Notes: generated by a model from the letters alone, not told the origin. A DNA stretch of 64,000 nucleotides from Shewanella carassii (GCF_002777975.1 NZ_NGVS01000004.1:1-64000); one strand, 5' to 3'. Shown: positions 26,344 through 38,552, counted from the first letter of the stretch. Translations and numbers: made by a program.

Positions 26344-27582
26344 TTACACCTTATTTAGTTCAAAAGCGTGATGTAGAACCCGAACTGCCCTGTGTAAATC
26401 CGATTCATCTATTACCAAAGACAGCTTTATCTCTGATGTTGCCATCAACTTAACATGAATTCCTTCATTCCCCAAGATATCAAACACCTTGGCGGTTGCC
26501 TCTGCTCTTCGATGCACGCCTGCACCTATCACAGAGACCTTTGCCAGGGCTTTTTCAAACACCAATGGCCCGAGCAATGTTCCAAGTTCAGGTGCATCGA
26601 GCGCCTTTAACGCCCACGGGAGCCTACTGGAATCCAAAGTAAAGCTGACACTATTTTCGGTACCGGCTTTGGTTACCAGATCCACTTCAATGCCGTTTTC
26701 GGCCAACAGTGAAAATACTGCCGCAAAGGGATCAGATGAGTCATCGGTGCGGCTCAAACTCAGCATCGCCTGCCCTTTACTGCAAGCAATACCCGCTACT
26801 TGATTACGCTTGTCTTCACAGGCATCGAAACGGATCAGTGTGCCACTACCGGGCTCAAAGCTGGAAAGTACCCGTAATGGAACCCGAAAGCGCTCGGCAT
26901 AAGACACGGAATCCGGATGTAACACCTTGGCGCCCAACCGAGCCATCTCCAGCATCTCTTCGAAGCTGATGGCATCGAGCTTCTGAGCGCTCGGCTCGAT
27001 ATTGGGATCTGTGGTATAGACACCGGCCACATCGGTAAAAATTTGACATTCCTGCGCCTTAAGCGCCGCAGCCAAAGCCACCGCCGTGGTATCCGAGCCA
27101 CCACGACCAAGAGTGGTCACTTCCCCGAATTGATCCCGCCCCTGGAAGCCGGCCACTATCGGGATAATTCCCTGCGCCAGCAACTCCTGCAGGTATTGAA
27201 CATCCACTCGTTCGATACTGGCACGGCCAAACTGACTATTGGTATGGATTTGCACCTGAGCTGCATTGAGCGACTTGGCCTTGACACCACGTTTTGCCAG
27301 TGCCATCGCCATCAGCGCAATACTCACCTGTTCGCCAGTGGAGACCAGCATATCCATTTCCCGCGCCGAGGCTTCAGGGTCAATCTGCCCCGCCAGCGCG
27401 AACAGGCGGTTGGTTTCACCGGCCATGGCGGAGAGCACCAACACCTGATGCTCGCCGCTCAGTTGCGCCTTGGCAACCTGCTCGGCAATCACCTCGATGC
27501 GCTCAATGGAGCCTACCGAGGTGCCGCCGAACTTCTTGACATACAGTCGCTCGTTACTGCCTGAACGTACTTCTTGTGTCAC
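26344..27582 (-). CDS. lysC: Aspartate kinase
   Basis: It phosphorylates aspartate, the first step toward lysine, threonine and methionine. The 412-residue protein has the kinase signature 'VKKFGGTSVGSIERI', 'TLGRGGSDTTAVALAAAL' and two C-terminal ACT domains (about 265-410) for feedback control. It is monofunctional, of the type found next to csrA and alaS. The start is GTG 27582 with ACGAGG six bases upstream; a start within 'ERLYVKKFGG' is also possible. It lies 22 bp after alaS, so it is probably co-transcribed with it. Confidence 0.93.
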   Translation of the reverse strand: MTQEVRSGSNERLYVKKFGGTSVGSIERIEVIAEQVAKAQLSGEHQVLVLSAMAGETNRLFALAGQIDPEASAREMDMLVSTGEQVSIALMAMALAKRGVKAKSLNAAQVQIHTNSQFGRASIERVDVQYLQELLAQGIIPIVAGFQGRDQFGEVTTLGRGGSDTTAVALAAALKAQECQIFTDVAGVYTTDPNIEPSAQKLDAISFEEMLEMARLGAKVLHPDSVSYAERFRVPLRVLSSFEPGSGTLIRFDACEDKRNQVAGIACSKGQAMLSLSRTDDSSDPFAAVFSLLAENGIEVDLVTKAGTENSVSFTLDSSRLPWALKALDAPELGTLLGPLVFEKALAKVSVIGAGVHRRAEATAKVFDILGNEGIHVKLMATSEIKLSLVIDESDLHRAVRVLHHAFELNKV

Positions 27583-27604
27583 ATAGACCTCGTTGGTGGC
27601 GAAA

Positions 27605-30229
27605 TTATGCCAGACGTTCAGTCAGCCAGGGCGTTACCGATGCCAATGCCTGAGGCAAGTTGGCAACTTCACTACCACCGGCTTGGGCCATATCGGGACG
27701 GCCACCGCCCTTGCCACCAACCTGCGCAGCCACCATGGCCACCAATTCACCGGCCTTCACCTTAGCGGTCAGGTCTTTAGTCACCCCGGCGATAAGATTT
27801 ACTTTGTCGCCATGGGCCAGCCCCAGCACCACTACGCCAGACTGCAGCTTCTGCTTGAGCTCATCTTGCAGACCACGTAGAGAGCCTGGGTCAATGCCTT
27901 CGACCTGTTTCACCAAAACCTTAACTCCGGCAATCTCTTGCGCATCGGCAACCATATCGGCGCTGGCAGCGGCAGCCAGTTTATCTTTAAGCTGAGCAAC
28001 CTCTTTTTCCAGTTGACGACTACGCTCCAACTGCGCCTTGAGCTTGGCGACCACTGAGTGACTGTCAGCCTTCAATAAGTTAGCGGCATCACTCAACTCT
28101 TGCTGTTGCTCGGCCACGAAGGCCATGGCGGCAGCACCGGTTACCGCTTCAATACGGCGAATACCGGCGGCAATACCGCCTTCTGATGTGATCTTGAACA
28201 GACCTATGTCACCGGTGCGCCCCACATGGGTACCACCACAAAGCTCGATCGAGAAGTCACCCATGGTCACAACCCGAACCTGAGCATCGTATTTCTCACC
28301 AAACAGGGCCATGGCGCCCTTGGCTTTGGCCTGCTCTATGTCCATCTCAGCCGTTTTCAGTTCGTGGTTACGACGGATCTGGGTATTGACCATCTCCTCA
28401 ACCGCCTTGAGCTCTTCAGGCTTAACCGCTTCAAAGTGAGAGAAGTCGAAACGCAAACGATCAGGCTCCACCAAAGAACCTTTCTGGGTTACATGCTCAC
28501 CCAATACTTGACGCAGTGCGGCGTGCAGCAGATGAGTCACAGAATGGTTCAGCTGGGTGCGATGGCGCAGTTTCTTATCGACTTGCGCAAGTAACTCCTG
28601 ACCCAGCGTCAGTTTGCCTTGGCTCAGTTGGCCGATATGACCTGTGGCCTGAGCATACTTTTGGGTGTCACTCACCTCAAACAGCAGACCTTCGGCTGTC
28701 AATTGGCCCTTATCACCAACCTGACCACCCGATTCGCCATAGAATGGGGTTTTGTCCAGGACGATAACCGCTTGCTGACCGGCTTCCAGAGTGTCGACCG
28801 CCTGACCATCGACATAGATGCCGATAACCTTGCCGTTGCCGCTGAGTTCACTGTAACCGCAGAACTCACTGTCGGCATCAATCTTCAGCCCGGCGTTGTA
28901 ATCGGCACCAAATTGACCGGCGGCCTGAGCCCGACTACGCTGCTCGGCCATCGCCGCATCAAAACCATCTTCATCGACTTTGATATTACGCTCGCGGCAA
29001 ACATCGGCGGTCAGATCCATAGGGAACCCATAGGTGTCGTAGAGCTTGAATACGGTTTCACCATCCAGGGTGTCGCCCTTGAGCTCAGACAGAGCCGCAT
29101 CCAGAATCCCCAGACCACGCTCAAGTGTACGGGCAAACTGTTCTTCTTCGGCTTTCAGCGCCTTTTCTACTATGTTTTGGGTCGCCTTCAGGCCTTTGGC
29201 AGCATCACCCATCACATCAATTAAGGCAGGCACCAACTTGTAGAAGAAGGTGTCGGTAGCGCCCAACTTGTTACCATGTCGCACGGCGCGGCGAATGATA
29301 CGCCGTAGCACATAACCCCGGCCTTCATTGGACGGCATCACGCCATCGGCAACCAAAAAGGCACAAGAACGTATGTGGTCGGCAATAACCCGCAGGGATT
29401 TATTTTCCAAATCAGTCACGCCGATGATCTCGGCCGTCTTGGCAATCAGAGTGCGGAATACGTCAATTTCATAGTTGGAATGCACACCTTGCAAAATGGC
29501 GGCAATACGTTCGATACCCATCCCCGTATCGACTGATGGCTTGGGCAGAGGCTCCATTACACCATCGGCCTGACGGTTGTACTGCATGAAGACTATGTTC
29601 CAGATCTCAATAAATCTGTCACCATCCTCTTCCGGTGTACCTGGGCGGCCGCCAGGGATATGGTCACCGTGATCATAGAAAATTTCAGTACAAGGACCAC
29701 AAGGGCCTGTATCACCCATCTGCCAGAAGTTGTCTGAAGCATAAGGTGCGCCCTTGTTGTCGCCGATACGGATAATGTCCTCGGCAGGAACCCCTATCTG
29801 CTTGTTCCAGATGTCAAAGGCTTCATCGTCAGATTGATAAACGGTAACGCACAGACGTTCCTTGGGCAGCTTGAGCTCTTCAGTCAAGAAGGTCCAGGCG
29901 AAGCGAATGGCATCTTCTTTGAAGTAATCACCGAAGCTAAAGTTACCCAGCATCTCAAAGAAGGTGTGATGACGGGCCGTATAACCCACGTTATCCAGGT
30001 CGTTATGTTTACCACCGGCGCGAACACAACGCTGCGAGGTAGTGGCGCGGCTGTAACTGCGCTTATCCATTCCGAGGAACACATCTTTAAACTGGTTCAT
30101 CCCGGCGTTGGTAAATAGCAGAGTGGGGTCATTGCCTGGCACCAGTGAACTACTGTCGACTACCTGATGGCCATTCTTGCGGAAAAACTCCAGGAAAGCA
30201 CTTCTGAGTGCTGCTGTGGTTTGATACAT
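27605..30229 (-). CDS. alaS: Alanyl-tRNA synthetase
   Basis: It charges tRNA-Ala. The 874-residue protein has the class II core with '[20 protein letters not shown]' and '[20 protein letters not shown]', the editing domain with the zinc site '[13 protein letters not shown]', and the C-terminal DHHA1/C-Ala region. The start [12 protein letters not shown] at 30229 agrees with E. coli AlaS (876); the frame is open 30 codons further upstream but is not coding. It is the first gene of alaS-lysC. Confidence 0.96.
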   Translation of the reverse strand: MYQTTAALRSAFLEFFRKNGHQVVDSSSLVPGNDPTLLFTNAGMNQFKDVFLGMDKRSYSRATTSQRCVRAGGKHNDLDNVGYTARHHTFFEMLGNFSFGDYFKEDAIRFAWTFLTEELKLPKERLCVTVYQSDDEAFDIWNKQIGVPAEDIIRIGDNKGAPYASDNFWQMGDTGPCGPCTEIFYDHGDHIPGGRPGTPEEDGDRFIEIWNIVFMQYNRQADGVMEPLPKPSVDTGMGIERIAAILQGVHSNYEIDVFRTLIAKTAEIIGVTDLENKSLRVIADHIRSCAFLVADGVMPSNEGRGYVLRRIIRRAVRHGNKLGATDTFFYKLVPALIDVMGDAAKGLKATQNIVEKALKAEEEQFARTLERGLGILDAALSELKGDTLDGETVFKLYDTYGFPMDLTADVCRERNIKVDEDGFDAAMAEQRSRAQAAGQFGADYNAGLKIDADSEFCGYSELSGNGKVIGIYVDGQAVDTLEAGQQAVIVLDKTPFYGESGGQVGDKGQLTAEGLLFEVSDTQKYAQATGHIGQLSQGKLTLGQELLAQVDKKLRHRTQLNHSVTHLLHAALRQVLGEHVTQKGSLVEPDRLRFDFSHFEAVKPEELKAVEEMVNTQIRRNHELKTAEMDIEQAKAKGAMALFGEKYDAQVRVVTMGDFSIELCGGTHVGRTGDIGLFKITSEGGIAAGIRRIEAVTGAAAMAFVAEQQQELSDAANLLKADSHSVVAKLKAQLERSRQLEKEVAQLKDKLAAAASADMVADAQEIAGVKVLVKQVEGIDPGSLRGLQDELKQKLQSGVVVLGLAHGDKVNLIAGVTKDLTAKVKAGELVAMVAAQVGGKGGGRPDMAQAGGSEVANLPQALASVTPWLTERLA

Positions 30230-30697
30230 ATATCGTCCTGAGTTGCTTAAGCCTGAATAATGTAGAAAAAGTGGTCTAAAGGCGTAAATCGCCCGGCCAC
30301 TCAAGCGTTCTTTTGCCAAGCATTATAAGCATGCAGCGCCAGAATACCAATTAGATTGCGCAGGGTATGACGCCTGATACAGCCGGGATACAGAGAGTAT
30401 TCTCGACATTAACAGAAACTAGATTACCGGAACCTCCAAATACGTTTTCTATAGGCATTGGATAACGCTGCGAGAACAAAAATGTAAAGCGACAAGGAGG
30501 ATATGAAGCGGGTTAACAGAACCTGTCAATATCTGTGACAAACACTACAACAAGTATTTGAGTTGTGAGCCACTATCGAGTGCAAACACCGGCTTTAAAC
30601 ATAAGAGGAGTGAAGATAGTCTTTAAAACGCCGTCAATTCGGATATTTTATTTACAGACATATAGTTGTGGAAGAGACTGTTGCAGGAGGGGCTAAG
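30230..30697. other. Intergenic region between alaS and recX
   Basis: About 470 bp without a supported gene. It holds the alaS promoter region and the recX 3' end. A plus-strand 11-codon frame at 30503-30538 (MKRVNRTCQYL) has AAGGAGG five bases upstream, but nothing downstream on that strand would use a leader. No clear terminator for recAX is seen. Confidence 0.5.
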
Positions 30698-31129
30698 TCA
30701 GTCGTAAGGGTCATATTCAAGGGCGTATGCCACTTGATCATAACTAAAGCCCTGCCCCATCAAGTGACGAATTCGACGAGCCTTTTCTTTCATATCATCA
30801 GCGGGACTATCGCCGAATTTTTTCAGCGCGCGCGTGCGGGCCAAGGCAAACCAGTCACAATCACTGGCATCCAAAACCTGCTCAATACATTGTTTATTTA
30901 AGCCCTTTTGCATCAGTGCCTGACGCACTTTTCCCGGGCCGTGGGCCTTGGCAATATGGCTGCGCAGCAAGGCTGCCGCGAAACGCTGATCATCAATAAA
31001 ACCTTTGGCTTCCAGACCATCCAAAGTCTGTTCAACTTCCGGCAACTCAAAGCCCTTGTCCAGCAAGCGGCTCTTGAGTTGCTCGCGGCCATAGTCGCGG
31101 CGCGCCAATAGCGCGACCGCAACATCCAT
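30698..31129 (-). CDS. recX: RecA modulator RecX
   Basis: RecX binds and caps RecA filaments and inhibits recombinase and coprotease activity. The 143-residue protein consists of repeated three-helix units; 'ALLARRDYGREQLKSRLLDK' is the family start and 'RIRHLMGQGFSYDQVAYAL' the C-terminal unit. It is slightly short but complete. It starts 11 bp after the recA stop, so it is co-transcribed from the LexA-controlled recA promoter. Confidence 0.92.
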   Translation of the reverse strand: MDVAVALLARRDYGREQLKSRLLDKGFELPEVEQTLDGLEAKGFIDDQRFAAALLRSHIAKAHGPGKVRQALMQKGLNKQCIEQVLDASDCDWFALARTRALKKFGDSPADDMKEKARRIRHLMGQGFSYDQVAYALEYDPYD

Positions 31130-31140
31130 TACCGACTGGC

Positions 31141-32205
31141 TCAGAAGACTTCTCCGGTTTCCAGATCGACATTGCCTTCACCTGTCTCGGCGCTGGCAGG
31201 TGCTGCTTCTGCTTTGCTGAGCAGTTTGGCGCGCAGTGCCGCTTCGATTTCGGCAGCCACTTCAGGATTTTCCTTGAGGAACTTACCGGCATTGGCGCGG
31301 CCTTGACCTATCTTGTCACCTTTGTAGCTGTACCAGGCGCCGGATTTTTCCACCAGCTTGTGGGCTACGCCCAGGTCAACCAACTCACCGGTACGGTTGA
31401 TCCCCTGACCATAGAGAATTTGGAAGTCGGCTTGTTTGAAGGGGGCGGCAATCTTGTTCTTAACCACTTTAACCCGAGTTTCGTTACCAACAACCTCGTC
31501 GCCCTCTTTGATAGCGCCAGTACGGCGGATATCGAGACGAACAGAGGCGTAGAACTTAAGGGCGTTACCACCTGTGGTGGTTTCAGGGTTACCAAACATG
31601 ACCCCTATCTTCATCCGGATCTGGTTGATGAAGATAAGCAGAGTATTGGACTGCTTGAGGTTACCGGCCAGCTTACGCATTGCCTGACTCATCATTCGGG
31701 CCGCCAGACCCATGTGAGAATCACCGATTTCACCTTCGATTTCAGCCTTGGGAGTCAGAGCCGCCACTGAGTCAACAATGATGACATCAACGGCGCCACT
31801 GCGAGTCAGCGCATCACAGATCTCCAGCGCCTGTTCACCAGTATCAGGTTGAGAACACAGGAGGTTATCGATATCCACGCCCAGCTTCTTGGCGTAGATA
31901 GGATCCAGTGCGTGTTCGGCATCGATAAAGGCACACACTTTGCCTTCACGCTGCGCCGCGGCAATCACTTCCAGTGTCAGGGTTGTTTTACCAGAAGATT
32001 CAGGACCATAGATCTCAACGATACGGCCCATTGGCAGACCGCCGGCCCCCAGAGCCACGTCCAGAGAAAGCGAACCGGTAGAGATGGTTTCGACATCCAT
32101 GGTTCTGTCTTCACCCAGCTTCATGATAGAACCTTTACCGAACTGCTTCTCTATCTGTCCCAGAACTGCGTTCAGCGCCTTCTCTTTGTTTGGATCTATT
32201 TTCAT
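31141..32205 (-). CDS. recA: Recombinase RecA
   Basis: RecA performs strand exchange and activates LexA and phage-repressor self-cleavage. The 354-residue protein has Walker A in '[16 protein letters not shown]', Walker B '[12 protein letters not shown]' and loop 2 '[20 protein letters not shown]'. The start [11 protein letters not shown] at 32205 agrees with the family; an upstream frame of nine codons is ignored. Upstream is a perfect LexA box. recX follows. It also matters for the prophage, whose repressor has a RecA-dependent cleavage site. Confidence 0.98.
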   Translation of the reverse strand: MKIDPNKEKALNAVLGQIEKQFGKGSIMKLGEDRTMDVETISTGSLSLDVALGAGGLPMGRIVEIYGPESSGKTTLTLEVIAAAQREGKVCAFIDAEHALDPIYAKKLGVDIDNLLCSQPDTGEQALEICDALTRSGAVDVIIVDSVAALTPKAEIEGEIGDSHMGLAARMMSQAMRKLAGNLKQSNTLLIFINQIRMKIGVMFGNPETTTGGNALKFYASVRLDIRRTGAIKEGDEVVGNETRVKVVKNKIAAPFKQADFQILYGQGINRTGELVDLGVAHKLVEKSGAWYSYKGDKIGQGRANAGKFLKENPEVAAEIEAALRAKLLSKAEAAPASAETGEGNVDLETGEVF

Positions 32206-32303
32206 TCCTGTTCCCTCTTGATTGCGGCGCAATGCGCCGCCTGAAATCTATGTTGCCGCTCCTTTTAAGAGCTTTGGCGTCAATACCAATCTGTCACCTA
32301 GTA

Positions 32304-32323
32304 TACTGTACAATCATACAGTA
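32304..32323. promoter_or_regulatory. LexA (SOS) box of recA
   Basis: The sequence TACTGTACAATCATACAGTA has CTGT-N8-ACAG and an almost full palindrome, matching the gammaproteobacterial LexA consensus. It lies about 100 bp upstream of recA in the recA-mutS divergent region. Confidence 0.95.
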
Positions 32324-32500
32324 TCAAGTGCTGGTGATAATTTATTTAAAGGCCGCTTGCGGATCAATCACTTGTGACCGAAAGCATAAAATTTACCCGC
32401 CCACGACTGGTTCAGTGATGAATAACTGATACTATTGGCGCCATTGTCAAAAGGGCAACCGCTCTTGGAAACACAGTCAAGGATACATCTGAAAGCTCCC

Positions 32501-35080
32501 ATGAATGCAGTGATCACGCCTATGGATAACCCGGATTTGGAAAAACACACCCCGATGATGCGCCAGTATCTGTCGATGAAAGCGCAGCATGCCGAAATGC
32601 TGCTGTTTTATCGCATGGGGGACTTTTACGAGCTGTTTTATGATGATGCCAAAAAAGCCTCCGAGCTCTTGGGTATCTCACTAACTGCCAGGGGCAAGAG
32701 TGGCGGCGATCCTATTCCTATGGCGGGTATTCCCTATCATGCGGTGGAAGGTTATCTCGCCAAGCTGGTGCAGCTCGGTGAGTCGGTTGCCATCTGTGAG
32801 CAGATTGGTGACCCGGCCACGTCCAAAGGGCCGGTCGAGCGCAAAGTGGTGCGCATAGTGACTCCCGGAACCCTCACCGATGAAGCGCTGCTGCAAGAAC
32901 GTCAGGATAACCTACTGGCCGCCGTCTACGAAGGCAAGAACGGTTTTGGCTACGCCACCTTGGATGTGGCCTCCGGCCGTTTTGTGATTGCCGAGCTGGC
33001 CACGCTTGAATCATTGGAGGCAGAGCTGCAACGCACCAAACCGGCCGAGCTGCTCTACAGCGAAGACTTTTCCCAACAAAGCCTGATTGCCGGCATCAAG
33101 GGCAAACGCCGTCGTCCCGAGTGGGAGTTTGACTTGGATACCAGCATGCGATTGTTGCTGGATCAGTTTGGCACCAAAGATTTGCGTGGTTTTGGCATAA
33201 CAGACGCCAGGCTGTCACTGCAGGCCGCCGGCTGCCTGATGCAGTATGTCAAAGATACCCAGCGCACCGCTCTGCCCCATATCAATGCCATTACCCGCTT
33301 TAACCAGAGCGACAGCATAGTGTTGGATGCCGCCACCCGGCGGAATCTGGAACTGACGGTGAACCTTGCCGGTGGCCGGGACAATACTTTGGCTTCGGTA
33401 CTGGATGCAACCGCCACCCCCATGGGCAGCAGGATGTTACAGCGCTGGATCCATCAGCCACTCAGAGACCATCAACAGATTGGCCTGCGGCAAACCGCTG
33501 TGGCAGAGTTGATTGCCAGCGGCCTGTTCGAGCCGTTGCATGACGACCTAAAGGCGCTCGGTGATGTGGAGCGGATCATGGCGCGCCTGGCCCTGAGAAG
33601 CGCCCGCCCGAGAGACTTTGCCCGTCTGCGACAAGCGCTGGCGCTGTTGCCGCAACTGCAGCAACTATTGGCAAACACCCAAAGCCCCGAGCTTGGACGT
33701 TTGAAACACCAGCTCAGTGAATTCCCTGAAGAACTCGCTCTGCTGGAGCGGGCCATTGTCGACAACCCACCGGTACTGATTCGTGATGGCGGCGTGATCC
33801 GCGATGGTTATCATGCCGAACTGGATGAATGGCGCCGCCTTAGTGAAGGCGCCAGTGACTACCTGCAACAGTTGGAAGTCAGGGAAAAAGAGCAAACGGG
33901 AATAGCCACCCTGAAAGTCGGTTTCAACCGGGTACACGGCTACTATATCGAAGTTTCCCGCGGCCAGTCGGCGCTGGTGCCTCTGAGCTACCAAAGACGC
34001 CAGACATTGAAAAACACCGAGCGCTATATCATCCCAGAACTGAAAGAGTATGAAGAGAAAGTACTCTCCAGTCAGGGCAAGGCGCTGGCACTGGAAAAGC
34101 AGCTTTGGGATGAGCTGTTCGATCTCCTGCTACCCAAGCTCAGCGAGTTGCAGGCCTTTGCCATGGCGGCGGCCGAGTTGGATGTACTGAGCAACTTTGC
34201 CGAGCGGGCCGACAGCCTCAACTACCACCAACCGGAGTTGAGCGATAAGCCGGGCATACATATTGAAGCCGGGCGTCACCCAGTAGTTGAACGGGTCAGC
34301 CAGGCTCCCTTTATCGCCAACCCGGTAACCCTTAACCCTGAGCGTAAAATGTTGGTGGTCACAGGCCCCAATATGGGGGGGAAGTCCACTTACATGCGTC
34401 AGGTGGCGCTGATCACCCTGATGGCGCATATCGGCAGCTTTGTGCCGGCAGATAAGGCAATTCTGGGGCCTGTTGACAGGATCTTCACCCGTATCGGCGC
34501 CTCGGACGATCTGGCCTCGGGCCGCTCCACCTTTATGGTGGAAATGACAGAAACGGCCAATATTCTCCACAATGCGACCGCAGAGAGTCTGGTGCTGATG
34601 GATGAGATTGGCCGCGGCACCTCCACCTATGACGGCTTGTCACTGGCCTGGTCAGCGGCAGAATATCTGGCCCAGCGACTCGGCGCCATGACACTGTTTG
34701 CCACCCATTACTTCGAGCTGACTCAGTTGGCAGAGTTGATGCCCCAGGTTGCCAATGTGCATCTGGATGCCATGGAGCATGGCGACAGCATAGTCTTTAT
34801 GCACGCAGTGCAGGAAGGAGCCGCCAGCAAGAGCTATGGTTTGCAGGTTGCTTCACTGGCCGGTGTTCCAGCCTCGGTGATCAAGGCCGCCAAATTGAAA
34901 CTGCAGCAACTTGAAAGTCGCGATCACGGTCAAGAGCCCCATGTTCAGGCACAGGCCACACTGCAACTGGAAACACCGCCATCTGAGCTTGAACTTCTGC
35001 TTGGCAGGCTGAACCCGGATGAACTCAGCCCAAGAGAGGCGCTGGACTTAATCTATAAACTCAAGGCGTTGGCAAACTAA
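32501..35080 (+). CDS. mutS: DNA mismatch repair protein MutS
   Basis: MutS recognises mismatches and recruits MutL. The 859-residue protein has the mismatch-contact motif in '[14 protein letters not shown]' (F-x-E), the connector, core and clamp domains, and the ATPase: Walker A '[15 protein letters not shown]', '[16 protein letters not shown]' and '[12 protein letters not shown]'. The start is placed at ATG 32501 ([10 protein letters not shown]); ATG 32522 is an alternative, and the open frame further upstream is not coding. It is transcribed away from recA and converges with rpoS. Confidence 0.97.
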   Translation: MNAVITPMDNPDLEKHTPMMRQYLSMKAQHAEMLLFYRMGDFYELFYDDAKKASELLGISLTARGKSGGDPIPMAGIPYHAVEGYLAKLVQLGESVAICEQIGDPATSKGPVERKVVRIVTPGTLTDEALLQERQDNLLAAVYEGKNGFGYATLDVASGRFVIAELATLESLEAELQRTKPAELLYSEDFSQQSLIAGIKGKRRRPEWEFDLDTSMRLLLDQFGTKDLRGFGITDARLSLQAAGCLMQYVKDTQRTALPHINAITRFNQSDSIVLDAATRRNLELTVNLAGGRDNTLASVLDATATPMGSRMLQRWIHQPLRDHQQIGLRQTAVAELIASGLFEPLHDDLKALGDVERIMARLALRSARPRDFARLRQALALLPQLQQLLANTQSPELGRLKHQLSEFPEELALLERAIVDNPPVLIRDGGVIRDGYHAELDEWRRLSEGASDYLQQLEVREKEQTGIATLKVGFNRVHGYYIEVSRGQSALVPLSYQRRQTLKNTERYIIPELKEYEEKVLSSQGKALALEKQLWDELFDLLLPKLSELQAFAMAAAELDVLSNFAERADSLNYHQPELSDKPGIHIEAGRHPVVERVSQAPFIANPVTLNPERKMLVVTGPNMGGKSTYMRQVALITLMAHIGSFVPADKAILGPVDRIFTRIGASDDLASGRSTFMVEMTETANILHNATAESLVLMDEIGRGTSTYDGLSLAWSAAEYLAQRLGAMTLFATHYFELTQLAELMPQVANVHLDAMEHGDSIVFMHAVQEGAASKSYGLQVASLAGVPASVIKAAKLKLQQLESRDHGQEPHVQAQATLQLETPPSELELLLGRLNPDELSPREALDLIYKLKALAN

Positions 35081-35120
35081 GCCCGCTACTCTGGCTATCG
35101 CTGTGGCTTGGAAATACACG

Positions 35121-35152
35121 AAAGAAGGGGCGCAATGCGTCCCTTCTTTTTT
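35121..35152. terminator. Bidirectional terminator between mutS and rpoS
   Basis: AAGAAGGGGCGCA pairs with TGCGTCCCTTCTT, with A and T tracts on both sides. It can end mutS and rpoS transcripts. Confidence 0.9.
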
Positions 35153-35172
35153 ACAAAGGATGGTAAGTTGCT

Positions 35173-36129
35173 TTAGACCTTGAACAGGGCCTCTACTGAC
35201 AACCCCTGAGAGGAGAGTATGTCGCGCAGGCGTTTCAATGCCTCCACCTGAATTTGCCGCACTCTTTCACGGGTCAGGCCAATTTCCGAGCCCACATCTT
35301 CTAGAGTAGAAGGCTCATATCCCAGTAGGCCAAAGCGTCTGGCAAGCACTTCCCTTTGCTTGGTATTGAGCTCATTGAGCCACTTAACCACTGAGTTGGA
35401 AATGTCTTCTTCCTGCACTTGGGCATCTGGTGTCATATCATCATCGTCTGCCAACACATCGAGCAGGGCCTTGTCGTTGTCACCGCCTATCGGGGTGTCG
35501 ACCGAGGTAATCCTCTCATTCAGCTTCAGCATCTTGCTGACATCGCTGCTCGGCAGTTCCAGCTTTTCGGCTATCTCTTCGGCTGTGGGTTCATGATCCA
35601 GCTTATGGGCCAACTCCCGGGCAGTACGCAGATACACATTGAGCTCTTTCACCACATGAATAGGCAGACGTATAGTACGGGTCTGATTCATTATGGCTCG
35701 CTCAATGGTCTGGCGGATCCACCAAGTGGCGTAAGTGGAGAAACGGAAACCGCGCTCGGGGTCGAACTTCTCTACAGCACGGATCAGACCAAGATTGCCT
35801 TCTTCAATCAGATCCAAAAGCGCCAAGCCACGGTTGTTGTAACGACGGGCTATTTTGACCACGAGGCGTAAATTACTTTCGATCATGCGGTTGCGTGATT
35901 TTTCACAACCTTTGAGGGCCTTGCGCGAGAAAAAGACCTCTTCTTCCGCACTCAGCAAGGGGGAAAATCCGATTTCACTCAGATAAAGTTGGGTCGCGTC
36001 TAAGTTTTTTTGCAGGTCATCCTGAACCATTTCGGCCAGAGCTTCTTCCTTCTTTGACGCCACTTCCGTGTCGTTTACGGATAAATCTACAAGCTCTTCC
36101 ACGGGTGCGCTAGCATTTTTGCGGCTCAT
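35173..36129 (-). CDS. rpoS: Stationary-phase sigma factor RpoS
   Basis: RpoS is the sigma-38 general stress and stationary-phase factor. The 318-residue protein has region 1.2 '[20 protein letters not shown]', region 2 '[20 protein letters not shown]' and '[17 protein letters not shown]', region 3 and region 4 with '[15 protein letters not shown]'. The start [10 protein letters not shown] at 36129 is preferred; an in-frame Met five codons upstream is possible. It follows nlpD; in this group the main rpoS promoter usually lies inside nlpD. Confidence 0.96.
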   Translation of the reverse strand: MSRKNASAPVEELVDLSVNDTEVASKKEEALAEMVQDDLQKNLDATQLYLSEIGFSPLLSAEEEVFFSRKALKGCEKSRNRMIESNLRLVVKIARRYNNRGLALLDLIEEGNLGLIRAVEKFDPERGFRFSTYATWWIRQTIERAIMNQTRTIRLPIHVVKELNVYLRTARELAHKLDHEPTAEEIAEKLELPSSDVSKMLKLNERITSVDTPIGGDNDKALLDVLADDDDMTPDAQVQEEDISNSVVKWLNELNTKQREVLARRFGLLGYEPSTLEDVGSEIGLTRERVRQIQVEALKRLRDILSSQGLSVEALFKV

Positions 36130-36207
36130 AATATTCTCTCCCAAACCTTAACAAACTAATTTACATCGCTTTTTATCCTCCATATGCCAACTTTGGCTCC
36201 CAAACAA

Positions 36208-37146
36208 TCAGCGTTTGGGTAAATAATTAAGTGGATTAACAGACTGACCATGGTAGCGGATCTCAAAGTGCAGCATGACCTGGTTGGTGCCTGTACTTCC
36301 CATCTTCGCAACAGTCTGCCCGGCGGACACATGCTGCTTTTCCTTGACCAAGATCTTATCGGCGTGGGCGTAAGCACTGAGATAGTCATCACTATGCTTG
36401 ATAATGACGAGGTTTCCATAACCCCGCAAAGCATTACCCGCATAGACTACCCGACCATCGGCAGTGGCTTTAATAATATCGCCTCGGTTGCCGGCTATCT
36501 TGATTCCTTTATTTCCCTGCTCTTTGGCTGAGAAAGTGCCAATCACCCGGCCATTGACCGGCCATATCCAGCGACTGACTTTGTCCGGCAGCGTCGAACT
36601 CGGCTTGTGGACAACATGGTTAACATTCTGTTTACCATTGGATACAGGGTAAGCAGACTTTGGTTTGGGATCAAGTGTTTTTTTCGGCTTATTTTGCTTA
36701 GCTTGAGCAACGGCTTTTTTTTGCGTAATAGTCTGTTTCTTATATATTTTATCTTTTGGCTTTTGCGGCTTTGGTTTGGAGTTTTTACTCAAATTCACTT
36801 GCGAATTTGACTTAACATTTTTGTGACGTTCAAGAATAAGTACTTGACCCGGGTAGATGGTATAGGTTTTATCAAGCTGATTGAGCTTGGCTATCTGCGC
36901 ATAGTCTTTGCCTGCTCCCCAAGCGATAGAGTAGAGGGTATCCCCCTTTCTCACCGTATAGGTATTGGAGCGAATCGAACCTCTCTCTATGGCCGGTCTT
37001 TGCACGCCATAAACAGACTCAACCGGAGCCGGACGGTGAGCCTGAAAGCTGCATCCAGAAACCAGGGTAACCAATAGCACTGAGCCAAGACGCCCAAAAA
37101 AAGACGCCTTTCGTTGTAAAAGCTGGCTGGAATGCAATGGGCTCAA
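36208..37146 (-). CDS. nlpD: NlpD lipoprotein, amidase activator (LysM + degenerate M23)
   Basis: NlpD activates a periplasmic amidase (AmiC in E. coli) during cell division. The 312-residue precursor has a lipobox LVSGC (Cys 32), a LysM domain ('YTVRKGDTLYSIAWGAGKDY'), a Lys-rich linker and a C-terminal M23 domain. Zinc ligands look lost: 'KIAGNRGDIIKA' has N where a His is expected and the HxH motif reads 'MLHFEIR'. That fits an activator rather than an enzyme. It lies between pcm and rpoS. Confidence 0.94.
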   Translation of the reverse strand: MSPLHSSQLLQRKASFFGRLGSVLLVTLVSGCSFQAHRPAPVESVYGVQRPAIERGSIRSNTYTVRKGDTLYSIAWGAGKDYAQIAKLNQLDKTYTIYPGQVLILERHKNVKSNSQVNLSKNSKPKPQKPKDKIYKKQTITQKKAVAQAKQNKPKKTLDPKPKSAYPVSNGKQNVNHVVHKPSSTLPDKVSRWIWPVNGRVIGTFSAKEQGNKGIKIAGNRGDIIKATADGRVVYAGNALRGYGNLVIIKHSDDYLSAYAHADKILVKEKQHVSAGQTVAKMGSTGTNQVMLHFEIRYHGQSVNPLNYLPKR

Positions 37147-37173
37147 GAAGACTCCTGCATGCTTTAATGGCTA

Positions 37174-37809
37174 TTAGGCCAAACCGCCACTGATCAAGGG
37201 AACAAACTTCACCGCTTCGATCACTTGGGAAATAAACTGTCCCCTTTCCCGGCGGATCTTCAGCAGCTGTTGATTTTCATCACCGACGGGGATCATCAAT
37301 ATCCCCCCCTCAGCCAACTGTTCCAGTAAGGCGGTGGGGATGTCAGAGGCTGCCGCTGTCACCATGATGGCATCGAAGGGTGCCCTGTTGGGCCAGCCTT
37401 GCCAGCCATCACCGTATTTGAAGTGGACATTATGCAGATCCAGACGCTTGAGGCGTTGCCTAGCCTGGATTTGTAAGCTTTTGATCCTCTCGACGGTAAA
37501 AAGTTCAGGTACCAACTGCGCCAGTACCGCCGCCTGATACCCGGAACCGGTACCAATTTCAAGCACCTTGGTAGGATTATGCTCCAGTAGTAACTCGGTC
37601 ATTCTCGCCACAATATAAGGCTGGGATATAGTCTGGCCCGAACCTATAGGGAGAGCAGTGTTTTCGTAAGCCTTGTGCGCCAAAGCGCCATCAAGAAACA
37701 ACTCTCTGGGGGTTTGGGCCACCACCTGCAACAGACCCGGGTGACGGATCCCCGCTTCCTGCAGTTTTCTGGTTAAGTTCAGTGCCGATGTGGAGGCTAC
37801 CCGGGTCAT
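37174..37809 (-). CDS. pcm: Protein-L-isoaspartate O-methyltransferase
   Basis: It methylates isoaspartyl residues for protein repair using SAM. The 211-residue protein has '[20 protein letters not shown]', the SAM motif '[18 protein letters not shown]' and '[18 protein letters not shown]'. Length matches the family (E. coli 208). The start overlaps the surE stop by 4 bp, so translation is coupled within surE-pcm-nlpD-rpoS. Confidence 0.96.
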   Translation of the reverse strand: MTRVASTSALNLTRKLQEAGIRHPGLLQVVAQTPRELFLDGALAHKAYENTALPIGSGQTISQPYIVARMTELLLEHNPTKVLEIGTGSGYQAAVLAQLVPELFTVERIKSLQIQARQRLKRLDLHNVHFKYGDGWQGWPNRAPFDAIMVTAAASDIPTALLEQLAEGGILMIPVGDENQQLLKIRRERGQFISQVIEAVKFVPLISGGLA

Positions 37810-38552
37810 AGTTTTTCTATCCAGTGTTGCAATTGCGAAAGCTGCCGATAGGCGGTTAAATCTACAGTTAATGGGGTGATGGACACATATCCCTGAGACA
37901 CAGCATAAAAATCTGTGTCTTCACCCACATCCAGTTCAATCCCGGGGGGCCCCAACCAAAATACCTCGCGGCCATGAGGATCTCTGGCTCTGACCATACC
38001 CTCAGCCTTATGGCGGGCGCCGAGCCGAGTAACCCGTATCCCCTTGATTTCATCGAGAGGCAGATCCGGCACATTGATATTGAGGATCTGATCCGAGGCA
38101 ATGGGATGCTTCTTAAGCCCCATAATGATCTTCACCGCATAGGCCGCCGCAGTGTCATAATGCGTAAACTCACGCCCCACCAAAGATACGGCCACCGCCG
38201 GTAACCCCAGAAAACGCCCTTCCATCGCCGCCGCCACTGTGCCTGAATAGAGGGTATCGTCTCCCATATTGGCACCGGCATTGATCCCCGAGACTACCAT
38301 GTCGGGTTCGCCTTCATAGAGCTCACGAATCGCCAGATGAACGCAATCGGTCGGCGTGCCGTTTACCGAGATGTAGCCATTGTCTAACTTATTAATCCTT
38401 AAGGGGTTCGTCAAGGTTAAAGAGTTACTGGCACCGGAGCAGTTGCGATCCGGTGCCACAGTGAGCACTTCGGCAACGGCTGACAAGGCTTCCGATAGGG
38501 CACGGATCCCAGGTGCCGTTACCCCATCATCGTTACTGACCAAGATTTTCAT
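37806..38552 (-). CDS. surE: 5'/3'-nucleotidase SurE
   Basis: SurE is a metal-dependent survival nucleotidase that acts on nucleoside monophosphates and short polyphosphate. The 248-residue protein begins '[16 protein letters not shown]' with the metal-binding Asp pair, and has '[14 protein letters not shown]' and '[20 protein letters not shown]'. The start overlaps the truD stop and the end overlaps pcm, each by 4 bp. It is part of a long minus-strand operon. Confidence 0.97.
   Translation of the reverse strand: MKILVSNDDGVTAPGIRALSEALSAVAEVLTVAPDRNCSGASNSLTLTNPLRINKLDNGYISVNGTPTDCVHLAIRELYEGEPDMVVSGINAGANMGDDTLYSGTVAAAMEGRFLGLPAVAVSLVGREFTHYDTAAAYAVKIIMGLKKHPIASDQILNINVPDLPLDEIKGIRVTRLGARHKAEGMVRARDPHGREVFWLGPPGIELDVGEDTDFYAVSQGYVSITPLTVDLTAYRQLSQLQHWIEKL

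Noticed and set aside
26228..27604. Lysine riboswitch for lysC
   Set aside because: lysC starts 22 bp after alaS, so there is no leader of the needed length.
30503..30538. Eleven-codon frame with a strong AAGGAGG site, possible leader peptide
   Set aside because: No plus-strand gene follows that a leader could control; recX and alaS are both on the other strand. Probably chance.
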